NCBI RefSeq assembly: GCF_000023825.1
Contig: NC_013061.1
Span: forward strand, 1,798,001-1,862,000
Direction of reading: 5' to 3'
DNA length: 64,000 nucleotides
DNA from: Pedobacter heparinus DSM 2366
GTDB lineage: Bacteria > Bacteroidota > Bacteroidia > Sphingobacteriales > Sphingobacteriaceae
Made by a program: the position numbers and the translations under genes. This document shows, piece by piece, positions 1 through 9,817 of this stretch. Each line of letters opens with the position of its first letter. Position 1 is the first letter of the stretch. The notes below the pieces were generated by a model. That model had not been told where the DNA came from. It ran no database searches and was given only the letters and a program-made list of their open reading frames with translations.

Positions 1-269
1 TTACGGTCGGCACCAAAATCAAGTAAGGTCTTCCAGATGCCGATGCAAAAATCAATATTCTTGTTTTCTTCCCCAGGATCAGTTTCTATCAGGTCAAAAC
101 CATTAAAATCGTCCATCATTTCCCTGAACAATGGTAAACACAGTTCTGACGTATGTGTATCCGCAAAAACAAAGATTTTACTGTATTTTTCTGCTTCAAT
201 TACCTTCATTAAAGGTGCCAGTTCTGTTTCAAAATAAATGCTATGACCTGCGCTCTCCAATTTTTTCAT
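1..269 (-). CDS. aroB: 3-dehydroquinate synthase, N-terminal part (cut by window edge)
   Basis: The reading frame starts at ATG 269 and stays open to position 1, giving the first 89 residues of a protein of about 350. The segment with GEENKN followed by IW and GADR is the characteristic early NAD-binding-domain stretch of AroB. AroB converts DAHP to 3-dehydroquinate, the second step of the shikimate pathway, in the cytoplasm. Its ATG shares one base with the TAA stop of the upstream S4-domain gene (TAATG), so the two are probably translationally coupled. The catalytic metal-binding half lies outside the window. Identification rests on the short N-terminal part but the motif is distinctive. 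Confidence 0.88.
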   Translation of the reverse strand, partial: MKKLESAGHSIYFETELAPLMKVIEAEKYSKIFVFADTHTSELCLPLFREMMDDFNGFDLIETDPGEENKNIDFCIGIWKTLLDFGADR

Positions 270-475
270 TAAATCACTGTTATTTTTTGTCCCATAAAAT
301 CAATTACATCGCCAACCCGCACCTTTAGCCTTTTGCGGTAATCAACCGTTCCATTGTATTTTACCAAACCATCCTCTACAACGGTCTGTGCTTCTCCGCC
401 GCTTTGTACCAAGGCGGTTGCTTTCAATAACTGAATAAGGGGTATAAACTCACCTTCTAATTTAAATTTTATCAT
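269..475 (-). CDS. small S4-domain RNA-binding protein (YbcJ type)
   Basis: A 68-residue protein consisting of little more than one S4 fold: the segment from about residue 10 to 60 has LIQLLKA, a GGEA turn, V..G.V.. and a KRLKVRVGD strand as in YbcJ/YaaA-like RNA-binding proteins. The family binds structured RNA, and its exact target is not known. It is the first gene of a minus-strand pair with aroB (one-base stop/start overlap). A TAnnTTTG match (minus strand, 483-490) lies only about 8 bases before the ATG, so the leader could be very short, although I see no good -33 box. The family call is firm; the cellular role is not. Confidence 0.85.
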   Translation of the reverse strand: MIKFKLEGEFIPLIQLLKATALVQSGGEAQTVVEDGLVKYNGTVDYRKRLKVRVGDVIDFMGQKITVI

Positions 476-534
476 CGCAAGGCAAACTTACAATTAATTA
501 TAAAGTGTTTTACCACCAATAGCAAGGGAATTTA

Positions 535-542
535 TACTTTTG
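535..542 (+). promoter_or_regulatory. -7 promoter element before proline dehydrogenase
   Basis: TACTTTTG matches the Bacteroidota -7 consensus TAnnTTTG and lies 29 bases before the ATG at 572. No clear TTG box stands at the usual 19-21 base distance upstream, so only the -7 half is supported. Confidence 0.4.
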
Positions 543-571
543 CATGCAAAACGACTAACTGACATTCGTAA

Positions 572-1759
572 ATGGAAACACTCCCCAAGAGATCATTAAA
601 TTTTGATGATACGGAAATTGCTTTTCGCAATAAATCGGATACTGAGCTGAATGCGGCTTATTGGTTGTTCAAAATCATTAGCAGTAACTTTTTAACCAAA
701 GTAGGGCCGCCCATAACTAATTTTTTCCTGAACATTGGCCTGCCCATCAAAGGCATCATCAAGGCTACCCTGTTTAAACATTTTTGTGGTGGAGAAACCA
801 TTGCTGAATGTGAGCATACCATACAACAGCTGGCATCGGGTAAAGTAGGTACTATTTTGGACTATTCAGTAGAGGGGGAGGAAGAAGAGATTGTTTTTGA
901 TTTTACCTGTGAGGAGATCATCCGGACAATCGAAAGGGCAACAGGGGATAAAAGGATTCCCATTACTGTTTTTAAAGTGACCGGTATTGGCAGGTTTGGT
1001 CTGTTGGAAAAACTGGATGCAAAGAAAGAACTTAATGCAGCAGAGCAGACAGAATTTGAAAAGCTGAAACAGCGTTGTGAAAAGATATGCAGAAGGGCAT
1101 TCGATAAAAATGTACCGGTAATGATAGATGCTGAAGAAACCTGGATACAGGATACGATTGATGAGCTGGCTTTCGATATGATGCGTTTGTTTAATCAGAA
1201 AAACTGCATTGTTTACAATACCTATCAGCTGTACCGCCACGATAAACTAGCCGATTTAAAATCAGACCACCTGATAGCCAGGGAACAGGGTTTTGTACTG
1301 GGCGTAAAAATGGTACGGGGTGCCTATATGGAAAAAGAACGAAAAAGGGCAGAAGAACTGGGCTTTCCTTCACCTATTCAGGTAGATAAAGCTGCGTGTG
1401 ACAGGGATTATGATGCTTCTTTACATTATTGTATGGAACACATCAACGACATTGCCTTCGTGTGCGGAACGCATAATGAAAATAGCTGCAGGGTATTGGC
1501 CCAATTTCTGGATGAATATAAAATTGCACACAACCATCCTCATGTTTATTTTGCACAGTTATTGGGTATGAGCGACAATTTAAGCTTCAACTTATCAGAT
1601 GCCGGTTATAATGTAGCTAAATATGTGCCTTATGGGCCAATAAAAGCCGTTATGCCTTATCTTTTCAGGAGAGCTCAGGAAAATACCTCTATAGCAGGTG
1701 CAACCAGCAGAGAGCTTGGATTAATTATAAAAGAGAAGCAACGCAGGAGGCTTAAGTAG
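572..1759 (+). CDS. proline dehydrogenase
   Basis: A 395-residue single-domain proline dehydrogenase of the stand-alone (not PutA-fused) type. It oxidises L-proline to pyrroline-5-carboxylate with FAD and passes electrons to the respiratory chain. Visible family features are VPVMIDAEETW near residue 190, the VKMVRGAYMEKER strand near residue 245 (substrate and flavin site), FVCGTHNE near 295, and the C-terminal YVPYGP...YLFRRAQEN segment near 350-370 that carries the proline-binding arginines. It stands alone between the divergent S4/aroB pair and convergent katG, with which it shares a bidirectional terminator. No P5C dehydrogenase gene is adjacent. Confidence 0.95.
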   Translation: METLPKRSLNFDDTEIAFRNKSDTELNAAYWLFKIISSNFLTKVGPPITNFFLNIGLPIKGIIKATLFKHFCGGETIAECEHTIQQLASGKVGTILDYSVEGEEEEIVFDFTCEEIIRTIERATGDKRIPITVFKVTGIGRFGLLEKLDAKKELNAAEQTEFEKLKQRCEKICRRAFDKNVPVMIDAEETWIQDTIDELAFDMMRLFNQKNCIVYNTYQLYRHDKLADLKSDHLIAREQGFVLGVKMVRGAYMEKERKRAEELGFPSPIQVDKAACDRDYDASLHYCMEHINDIAFVCGTHNENSCRVLAQFLDEYKIAHNHPHVYFAQLLGMSDNLSFNLSDAGYNVAKYVPYGPIKAVMPYLFRRAQENTSIAGATSRELGLIIKEKQRRRLK

Positions 1760-1781
1760 TAAACAGAGGAGGGATAAATAA

Positions 1782-1815
1782 AAAAACAGCTTTTGCATCT
1801 GCAAAAGCTGTTTTT
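1782..1815. terminator. bidirectional rho-independent terminator
   Basis: A perfect inverted repeat with 16-base arms (1782-1797 and 1800-1815) and a 2-base centre. The core pairs CAGCTTTTGCA with TGCAAAAGCTG and the arms begin with A and end with T runs. It can therefore stop transcription from proline dehydrogenase (+) and katG (-), which converge here. Confidence 0.9.
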
Positions 1816-1838
1816 GTTCATTCGTTGGGTTAATTAAA

Positions 1839-4167
<2,329 letters not shown>

Positions 4168-4168
<1 letters not shown>

Positions 4169-4203
4169 CTGCTTTTTTCTATAGCATTATAGTTAAAAAC
4201 TAT
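4168..4203 (-). promoter_or_regulatory. OxyR-like operator upstream of katG
   Basis: On the plus strand the order is ACTG-N7-CTAT-N6-ATAG-N7-CTAT. The known OxyR consensus is ATAG-N7-CTAT-N7-ATAG-N7-CTAT, so three of four tetramers are exact, the fourth matches at two of four bases, and the central spacer is one base short. The site abuts the -33 box of the katG promoter, the usual position for activation by OxyR. No oxyR gene lies in the window, so assignment is by sequence only. Confidence 0.5.
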
Positions 4204-4231
4204 TGTTTGTTTAAATGAAAATAATGAATGG

Positions 4232-4882
4232 TTATAGGATGTGATGTGCTATTAAAACCTGTTCCAGTTCTTTAGGGTGTCTGGTCATCAGTAAAGTATG
4301 CAGACCGGCTAATTTGGCCCCCTCAATGTGCTGTGGGCTATCATCAATAAACAAGGTTTCGGCAGGGTCAAGTCCATTCTCTTGAATGACCTGTTCAAAT
4401 ATCTCTATATTGGGTTTGCGCAAGAACATTTGCTGTGAGTAATAGGCTTTTTCAAACAGTGCGCTGTTGTCGTCCATCCCAAATTCCTTTTTTAAATATT
4501 CTACAATGTAATTGTAATGTGTTTCATTGTTATTGCTCAGTAAAAAGGTACGGTATTTTTGTTTTACTTTAAGCAGTACCTCATGAATTCCGGGGGGTAC
4601 ACCGATCAGCAAACTGTTCCAGGCATTGTCAATTTCCTGATCTGTCAGGTTTTTATTACCTGCTGCTTCACGTATCCCTTCTCTGAACTGTGCAGGAGAG
4701 ATGGCTGCGGTTTCAAAATTATTGAAAAGCTGGTGGTGGCTTTTATGTGAAAAGAATTCCGTATTATTGGCAATACCAAGTTGTAATAGAGCTTCTTGTG
4801 CCTTTTTAAAGTCTATTTCGAAGATCACATTGCCGTAATCGAAAATAATATTTTTTATTTTTTGTGCTAAAACTGTTTCCAT
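4232..4882 (-). CDS. HAD-superfamily phosphatase (YihX-like)
   Basis: A haloacid dehalogenase-type hydrolase of 216 residues from the ATG at 4882; a TTG four codons upstream is a weaker start. Motif I is IIFDYGNV near the N-terminus with the nucleophile Asp, motif II is TFLLSNNNE near 112, and motif III/IV is ETLFIDDSPQHIEGA near 170 with the two metal-binding Asp residues. The DxGNV form of motif I and the overall pattern resemble YihX, which dephosphorylates sugar phosphates such as glucose 1-phosphate; the real substrate cannot be told. It is divergent from the tRNA gene. Confidence 0.85.
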   Translation of the reverse strand: METVLAQKIKNIIFDYGNVIFEIDFKKAQEALLQLGIANNTEFFSHKSHHQLFNNFETAAISPAQFREGIREAAGNKNLTDQEIDNAWNSLLIGVPPGIHEVLLKVKQKYRTFLLSNNNETHYNYIVEYLKKEFGMDDNSALFEKAYYSQQMFLRKPNIEIFEQVIQENGLDPAETLFIDDSPQHIEGAKLAGLHTLLMTRHPKELEQVLIAHHIL

Positions 4883-4934
4883 AATTGAATACAAATATGT
4901 AACATTGCACTCGCAAAATCTAAAAGATTTTTCG

Positions 4935-5008
4935 GGGCCTATAGCTCAGTTGGTTAGAGTAGAAGACTCATAATCTTTTGGTCGCTGGTTCGAGCCCAGC
5001 TGGGCCCA
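4935..5008 (+). tRNA. tRNA with CAT anticodon (probably Ile2, possibly elongator Met)
   Basis: A complete cloverleaf of 74 bases with no encoded CCA. The acceptor stem pairs GGGCCTA with TGGGCCC (one G-U), the D stem is GCTC/GAGT, and the anticodon stem GAAGA/TCTTT holds loop CTCATAA. The T stem is GCTGG/CCAGC. The variable and T-arm segment TTGGTCGCTGG is like that of tRNA-Ile2, in which C34 is changed to lysidine, so I lean to Ile2. It is certainly not initiator tRNA, because the first acceptor pair is G-C. Its last five bases are part of a 51-bp direct repeat. Confidence 0.93.
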
Positions 5009-5054
5009 CTGCTTAAAAAGCCGTTTTTCCGAAGAGAAGAACGGCTTTTTTCGT
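5004..5054 (+). repeat. 51-bp direct repeat, left copy (tRNA 3' end plus terminator)
   Basis: The 51 bases here are identical to 6376-6426, exactly 1372 bases downstream. The copy begins with the last five bases of the tRNA (GCCCA) and contains the tRNA terminator. It looks like an attachment-site duplication at a tRNA 3' end. Confidence 0.92.
5015..5051 (+). terminator. tRNA terminator
   Basis: Arms AAAAAGCCGTT (5015-5025) and AACGGCTTTTT (5040-5050) pair perfectly and end in a T run. It is the natural terminator of the tRNA and lies within the left direct repeat. Confidence 0.85.
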
Positions 5055-5273
5055 TTATAGGGAAAATAATCATTCTTAATTTTTACCTTTGTGATCTGTT
5101 ATACTAAATCTGACATATTATCAATCCTTCGTAAGGACATCCTCCTTAAATTGAAGATTTAATGCATTGGAACCGCTTGATTCTAAATGTAATGGATAAT
5201 ATGTGCATCATTTTTTACCCAACAATTTTTAATAACAAAGAGATTGATTGATCAAATCAATTGTTTTATCACG

Positions 5274-5300
5274 TTGCAGAATGATAAATATCTTCTGCAA
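5274..5300 (+). promoter_or_regulatory. hairpin in the methyltransferase leader
   Basis: TTGCAGAA (5274-5281) and TTCTGCAA (5293-5300) form a perfect 8-bp stem 26 bases before the methyltransferase ATG. No T run follows, so it is not a terminator. It could be an operator or a leader structure. Confidence 0.4.
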
Positions 5301-5326
5301 TTTGATAAAGTTTAAAAATATTTAAG

Positions 5327-6151
5327 ATGTATAGTAAACAGTTAATAAGTAGAGATATAGAACTCTTTTATAATAAAGCGTCTGAAGAAACCAGACTGAA
5401 CAAAGGTATGGGAGTGTTTGAATTTGAAAGAATCAAATCACTCATAGAAAAATATGTTCCACCAACATTCACTAAAATAATTGATGTTGGTGGAGGCACA
5501 GGTAAATATTCAGAATGGCTTGCAAAAAAGGGGCATGAGGTATACTTAATTGAGCCAGTCTTTAAACATATTCAAATAGCTAAGGATAGAGCTAGTAAAT
5601 TAAAAAACAAATATTCTGTTTATTTAGGGGAAGCCAGAAATTTAGACTTCCCAGATAATTTTGCAGATATGATAATTCTACACGGGCCACTTTATCATCT
5701 TCAAAAAAAAGAAGACAGGGAAAAAGCGATTCGTGAAGCCAAACGCGTTGTAAAAAAAGACGGTATCATTTTAGGGTTTTCTATAAATTATACTGCATCA
5801 ACTTTAGTTGGGCTTCTACAAGGACTAATTCATAAAGGTGCTTTTTTTAATATGTGCAAAGAAGAACTCACAACAGGCATTCATAATCCTCCAAATGATT
5901 TTCCCTGGCTTCTAGCAGAAGCGTATTATCATAAACCAAATGAATTAAAAGATGAATTTGTGAAGGAGGATTTGACGTATATAAATACCTACGCGGTAGA
6001 GGGGATGGCCTGGCTGGATAAAGATTACTTTCTGAACCTTTTGGATATGAAAAAGAGAAAGACCTTAATGGAACTTATCCAGATCACTGAAAATGACAGC
6101 TATCTTTTACCATTTAGTCCGCATATGATGATAGCAGCAAAAAAAAAATAA
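5327..6151 (+). CDS. class I SAM-dependent methyltransferase
   Basis: A 274-residue protein with a Rossmann methyltransferase core. Motif I is IIDVGGGTGKYSEWLA (residues 51-66), the acidic strand end is VYLIEP near 76, motif II/III includes ARNLDFPDNFADMIILHGPLYHL near 105-125, and KRVVKKDGIILG follows. The C-terminal half is family-specific and gives no substrate clue. Similar proteins in Firmicutes and Bacteroidota are mostly uncharacterised small-molecule methyltransferases. It lies inside the repeat-bounded cassette, with the winged-helix gene 4 bases downstream of its stop, so the two are probably co-transcribed. The AT-rich codon use differs from the neighbours, consistent with transfer. 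Confidence 0.85.
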   Translation: MYSKQLISRDIELFYNKASEETRLNKGMGVFEFERIKSLIEKYVPPTFTKIIDVGGGTGKYSEWLAKKGHEVYLIEPVFKHIQIAKDRASKLKNKYSVYLGEARNLDFPDNFADMIILHGPLYHLQKKEDREKAIREAKRVVKKDGIILGFSINYTASTLVGLLQGLIHKGAFFNMCKEELTTGIHNPPNDFPWLLAEAYYHKPNELKDEFVKEDLTYINTYAVEGMAWLDKDYFLNLLDMKKRKTLMELIQITENDSYLLPFSPHMMIAAKKK

Positions 6152-6155
6152 ATTT

Positions 6156-6359
6156 ATGAGAAATAAAGATAAATATTTTAATGCTTTAGTGGAAAGTAAT
6201 GGACGTTGTAATGAAATAGAGCTTGGAGAAAAACTTGGTCTAGATGAAGATGCTACCAGACAAATACTTACTCAACTTTTATCAGAATATAAAATTGAAT
6301 ATATTCAAAGTGGATTATGCGAGTATAGCATTATGAAAAGTAAAAGAAGAATCAGCTAA
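6156..6359 (+). CDS. small winged-helix DNA-binding protein
   Basis: A 67-residue protein that folds plausibly as one winged helix: helix 1 around NALVESNG, helix-turn-helix IELGEKLGLDEDATRQILTQLLSE (residues 22-45), and a short wing around YIQSGLCEYSI. It would bind DNA and may control the cassette. It starts 4 bases after the methyltransferase stop. Similar short proteins in Bacteroidota are uncharacterised. The stop lies 16 bases before the right 51-bp repeat. Confidence 0.75.
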   Translation: MRNKDKYFNALVESNGRCNEIELGEKLGLDEDATRQILTQLLSEYKIEYIQSGLCEYSIMKSKRRIS

Positions 6360-6375
6360 TCTAGCGCACACCTGA

Positions 6376-6426
6376 GCCCACTGCTTAAAAAGCCGTTTTT
6401 CCGAAGAGAAGAACGGCTTTTTTCGT
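6376..6426 (+). repeat. 51-bp direct repeat, right copy
   Basis: Identical over 51 bases to 5004-5054. It contains a second copy of the terminator hairpin (6387-6422 plus T run) and the tRNA-end pentamer GCCCA, but the rest of the tRNA is not duplicated. The sequence diverges immediately on both sides. Confidence 0.92.
6387..6423 (+). terminator. terminator of the methyltransferase/winged-helix pair
   Basis: The second copy of the AAAAAGCCGTT/AACGGCTTTTT hairpin with a six-T tail. It now ends the cassette operon. Confidence 0.8.
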
Positions 6427-6502
6427 GTATTTGATTTGTATTCAATCAGGTTGATCACGATCATAAGCATTATTCTATTCATAATTTCGAAACACACGTG
6501 TT

Positions 6503-6862
6503 TTATTCAGACCAGACTGCCAGTTCATTACCATCAGGATCGGTAAAATGAAAGCGTCTGCCACCTGGAAAACTGAAAATATCCTGCACTATACCACCAG
6601 CCTTAATGACTTTTTCTCTGGTTGTTTCAATGTCCTTTGAATAAAGGATAACTAATATGCTTCCTTTTACAGGGATACCTGAAGTAAAGCCGCCATCAAT
6701 ATAATCACCTTCAAAAGCTGTGTAATCAGGTCCATAGTCTGTAAAAGTCCAATCGAAACATATGGTATAAAATCTTTTGATCAGTTGAATGTCTTTAGAG
6801 AGAAATTCCAGGTATTGGATCTGTTCGTGCTTAAGTTTGTTCTGTGCGGGGGTGTTAGTCAT
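6503..6862 (-). CDS. VOC-family (glyoxalase/bleomycin-resistance fold) protein
   Basis: A 119-residue single vicinal-oxygen-chelate domain. It shows YLEFLSKDIQLIKRFYTICFDWTFTDYGPDYTAF near residues 18-50 and the family end RFHFTDPDGNELAVW near 103-117, with the DPDGN turn and the metal-ligand Glu. Proteins of this class include many with no known substrate. A TACATTTG promoter element (minus strand, 6884-6891) lies just upstream. It is divergent from the frameshifted Nramp gene. Confidence 0.85.
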   Translation of the reverse strand: MTNTPAQNKLKHEQIQYLEFLSKDIQLIKRFYTICFDWTFTDYGPDYTAFEGDYIDGGFTSGIPVKGSILVILYSKDIETTREKVIKAGGIVQDIFSFPGGRRFHFTDPDGNELAVWSE

Positions 6863-7031
6863 AATTTCTTGAGATTATAGATGCAAATGTAGTTGATAAT
6901 GCTCATTCATACTTTGGAAAAATGCTATAAATTTATAATTCCTTAGGTAAAATTGAAGGAGATTTACTTCATCTTTCTATTATAGAATGCTATATTGTAG
7001 ATACCTATGTTAATCCATACAATCCGTGTAT

Positions 7032-8162
7032 ATGTCTTTAAAAAATAATGCAAAATTCAGGATAAGAAAGATTAAAAAATTCCTTAGCCTTTTAGGCCCT
7101 GGTTTAACTACTGGTGCTGCTGACGACGATCCTTCAGGCATTGCAACCTATTCCCAGACCGGGGCACAGTTTGGCTATGGACAATTATGGACTGCATTAT
7201 ATATGCTGCCTTTTATGACAGCTGTACAGGAGGCTTGTGCAAGAATAGGTCTGGTAACCGGAAAAGGTATTGCTGCAGTGGTAAAAGAGCATTACAATAC
7301 TAAAGTACTTTATTCTGTTGTAGGACTGGTGGTGACAGCCAATACCATTAATATTGGTGCAGATATTGGCGCTATGGCTGCTGCAGCCCAATTGTTAATT
7401 CCGGTTAATTTTGTTGTGCTTACCCTGCTTTTCACTGCAGTAATCTTAATACTTGAAATTTTTACCAATTACAGCGTATATTCGAGGATATTAAAATGGC
7501 TTGCACTTGCTTTACTGGCCTATCCCATTACTGTGTTTATTATAGATCAGCCCTGGCCAACTGTATTAAGGGCAACAGTTATACCTCATTTCGAATTTAC
7601 ATTCGACTTTTTGTTTATCATTACTGGGGTATTCGGTACAACCATTACTCCCTATATGTTTTTCTGGCAGGCGTCGCAGGAGGTTGAGGAAGAAAAAGCC
7701 AAAGGTCTGGTTAGAGACGGAAAACCTAGAATTGGCTGGCCCCATATACATGCAATGCGTAAGGATAATAACATTGGGATGGTTATTTCTGAATTTACTA
7801 CCTGGTGCATACTGTTGGTTGGGGCAACAGTTTTGCATAACAGTGGTATAACTGATGTAAAAAATGCAGCTGATGCCGCAAAAGCACTTGAACCTCTGGT
7901 ACATTCTTTCCCTAATGCGGGTTATCTTGCTAAATTGATTTTCTCTGTAGGCATTATCGGTCTCGGATTACTTGCCGTCCCGGTGCTTTCTGGTTCTGCT
8001 GCATACGCAGTTGCAGAGGCCTTTGACTGGAATGCCAGCTTAAACCTTAAACTTAAAAAAGCATATGGTTTTTATGGTGTGATTACCATCTCAACACTGA
8101 TAGGACTAATCATCAACTTTATTGGCATAGATCCGGTAAAAGCATGGTTTATACTGCGGTAA
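7032..8162 (+). pseudogene. Nramp-family transporter, frameshifted near its C-terminus
   Basis: 376 residues from ATG 7032 (a GTG lies two codons earlier). The Nramp core is clear: GPGLTTGAADDDPSGIATY in the first helix and about ten hydrophobic segments. The reading frame ends abruptly after GIDPVKAW at a TAA, while the natural continuation, VYTAVINGIAAVPLL, is read one frame away from 8144. One missing base near 8140 explains this. The family normally has about 410-440 residues, and the two pieces would give about 436. The metal-site motifs are unusual: DPSG replaces DPGN in helix 1 and TPYMFF stands where MPHN is usual in helix 6. This could be a true mutation, a sequencing error or a -1 frameshift at the AAAA run. 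Confidence 0.8.
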
Positions 8163-8326
8163 TAAACGGTATAGCTGCGGTTCCCCTGCTATCTCTGATC
8201 GTTAAGATTGCGGCAAGTGATAAAATTATGGGTGAATATAAAAGCGGCTGGTTGTCAAAGACTTTGCTATGGACAACTTTTTTTATTATGGGGGCTGCAG
8301 CTGTTGCATTGTTCTTCACCATATAA
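8144..8326 (+). pseudogene. C-terminal Nramp fragment in the shifted frame
   Basis: A 60-residue frame overlapping the end of the main Nramp frame by 19 bases. It contains the last two hydrophobic helices (YTAVINGIAAVPLLSLIV and LLWTTFFIMGAAAVALFF) with the family segment DKIMGEYKSGWLSK between them. It has no recognisable ribosome-binding site of its own and is best read as the tail of the preceding gene rather than a separate protein. Confidence 0.8.
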
Positions 8327-8502
8327 TAGTTATAAATCTTTATTTCAACAGGCATACCGTTAATGAGCAATATGCAAAATTTTCGGGTGTTTGTTAAATA
8401 AATAGGTATCTTAGGACTCCGTGACTGCCTGCTGGTGTCTGGCATACATCCTCCAGTGCTCACATAACCTGTTTATTTTTTGACAGAAAGCTGCCAATTT
8501 AT

Positions 8503-9804
8503 ATGATTCAATTGCGGGACTATCTTATCGGCAAAAAAACTTCTTTTACTTTAGAAGGCCGGATATTTCATTCTGTTTGTCTGGTTGCATTGATGGGACT
8601 GGCGGTATGTATACCTTTTAATGCGTCGATACAACTGTTCCGCCTTGCGTTACTTATGGTTGTCATATTTTTGGCCGTACTAACCATTTATTATTTTTCC
8701 CGCTTCAGGAATAAAACAAGTGCAGGTATTGTTGTACTTTCGATAATCAATAACCTGCTGCTTATGGTAAATTATTATTATAACTCAGGTGTTAACGGGC
8801 CAAGTACAGTGGTCTTTGCCTTATCATTTCTGATTACTGTTTCCATTGTACCAAAAAAACATTTCTGGATATGGCTACCATTAAATATAGTAATTGTGCT
8901 TTCTCTGTTGTTTTTTGAGTTCAGAAATCCGGAACTGGTTAGAAATACCTACCCGGATGAAGCAGCTAAATTTACCGATATAGGCTTTACTTATTTATTG
9001 TGCGTAGCCACAATTTTGCTGATCACATCTTTCATCCGCAATTCGTATTATGGCGAAAGGGAAATAACAGCGCAAAAGACCATAGCGCTTGAGGCCAGTA
9101 ATCATACCAAGAATAAATTGTTATCCATCCTGGCACATGATCTTAAAGAGCCCCTGGCTTCTATACAAGGCTATCTTGAGCTGCTTACAGAATATAAGCT
9201 GGAAGAAGCCGAACGTTTAAATATGGAAAAGCAATTGTTAAGCAGAACCAAAGATACAGCTTACATATTAGCTAATGTGCTTTCCTGGACAAAAGGGCAA
9301 ATGGAAGCTGTTCAGATCAGTTTAAAGCCTTTAGTCTTAAAACAAAGCCTGTACAGTACGCTGAAGGTAATGGAAGGTATTGCAAAAGAGAAGGGAATAG
9401 AACTCAGAAACCAGATTACAGACGAGGTCTGTGTACTTGGAGACCGCGACATGCTGCAGCTGGTGATCAGGAACCTGATCAGCAATGCGATTAAATTTAC
9501 CTTTCCGGGAGGAGATATTATTGTTTCTGCACATATGCATCAAAATGAATGTGTCATAAGTGTGAAAGATAATGGGGCAGGCATCCCTGCAGAACAACAA
9601 TCCGCCATTTTTTCTCCGGCACTCAAACCAACATTCGGAACCGGAAATGAGAGAGGGGTAGGACTTGGTTTGATGCTATGTAAAGAATTTACGGAATTGC
9701 AGGGAGGTAAAATAAGCTTCGAAAGCCAGACAGACGCGGGAAGTACATTTATGGTTCACCTGCCGCTGAGCCTGGAAGTTAAAGTAACCCGTCAGCCTGC
9801 TTAA
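8503..9804 (+). CDS. membrane sensor histidine kinase
   Basis: A 433-residue kinase. Residues 20-180 are about six membrane helices with no extracellular sensor domain. The HisKA phospho-acceptor is His212 in LLSILAHDLKEPLAS, and the ATPase domain has an N box NLISNAIKFTFPGG near 325, G1 DNGAGIP near 355 and G2 GVGLGLMLCKEF near 385. It autophosphorylates and signals to an unidentified response regulator. Its stop is only 13 bases from the stop of the convergent receiver gene at 9818, which suggests, without proof, a link with the minus-strand signalling operon. Confidence 0.93.
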   Translation: MIQLRDYLIGKKTSFTLEGRIFHSVCLVALMGLAVCIPFNASIQLFRLALLMVVIFLAVLTIYYFSRFRNKTSAGIVVLSIINNLLLMVNYYYNSGVNGPSTVVFALSFLITVSIVPKKHFWIWLPLNIVIVLSLLFFEFRNPELVRNTYPDEAAKFTDIGFTYLLCVATILLITSFIRNSYYGEREITAQKTIALEASNHTKNKLLSILAHDLKEPLASIQGYLELLTEYKLEEAERLNMEKQLLSRTKDTAYILANVLSWTKGQMEAVQISLKPLVLKQSLYSTLKVMEGIAKEKGIELRNQITDEVCVLGDRDMLQLVIRNLISNAIKFTFPGGDIIVSAHMHQNECVISVKDNGAGIPAEQQSAIFSPALKPTFGTGNERGVGLGLMLCKEFTELQGGKISFESQTDAGSTFMVHLPLSLEVKVTRQPA

Positions 9805-9817
9805 ATATTGCTTTAAA

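Larger units (their letters stand above)
5009..6426 (+). mobile_element. putative small cassette integrated at tRNA 3' end
   Basis: The segment lies between two perfect 51-bp repeats, the first of which includes the tRNA 3' end. The 1372-bp unit holds only a methyltransferase and a winged-helix gene and about 270 bases of AT-rich leader. It is visibly more AT-rich and A-run-rich than the flanking genes. No integrase, transposase or inverted terminal repeats are present, so any recombinase acted in trans or has been lost. Alternative explanations are a tandem duplication of the terminator, or the remnant of a larger island. Confidence 0.55.

Noticed and set aside
4935..5008. Reading the CAT tRNA as initiator tRNA-fMet
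   Set aside because: The first acceptor pair G-C and the lack of the three G-C pairs in the anticodon stem exclude the initiator. Choice between Ile2 and elongator Met stays open, leaning to Ile2.
8130..8165. Programmed -1 frameshift in the Nramp gene
   Set aside because: There is no XXXYYYZ heptamer, only an AAAA run, and no clear stimulatory hairpin. A mutation or sequence error is the simpler account, so it is kept only as an alternative.
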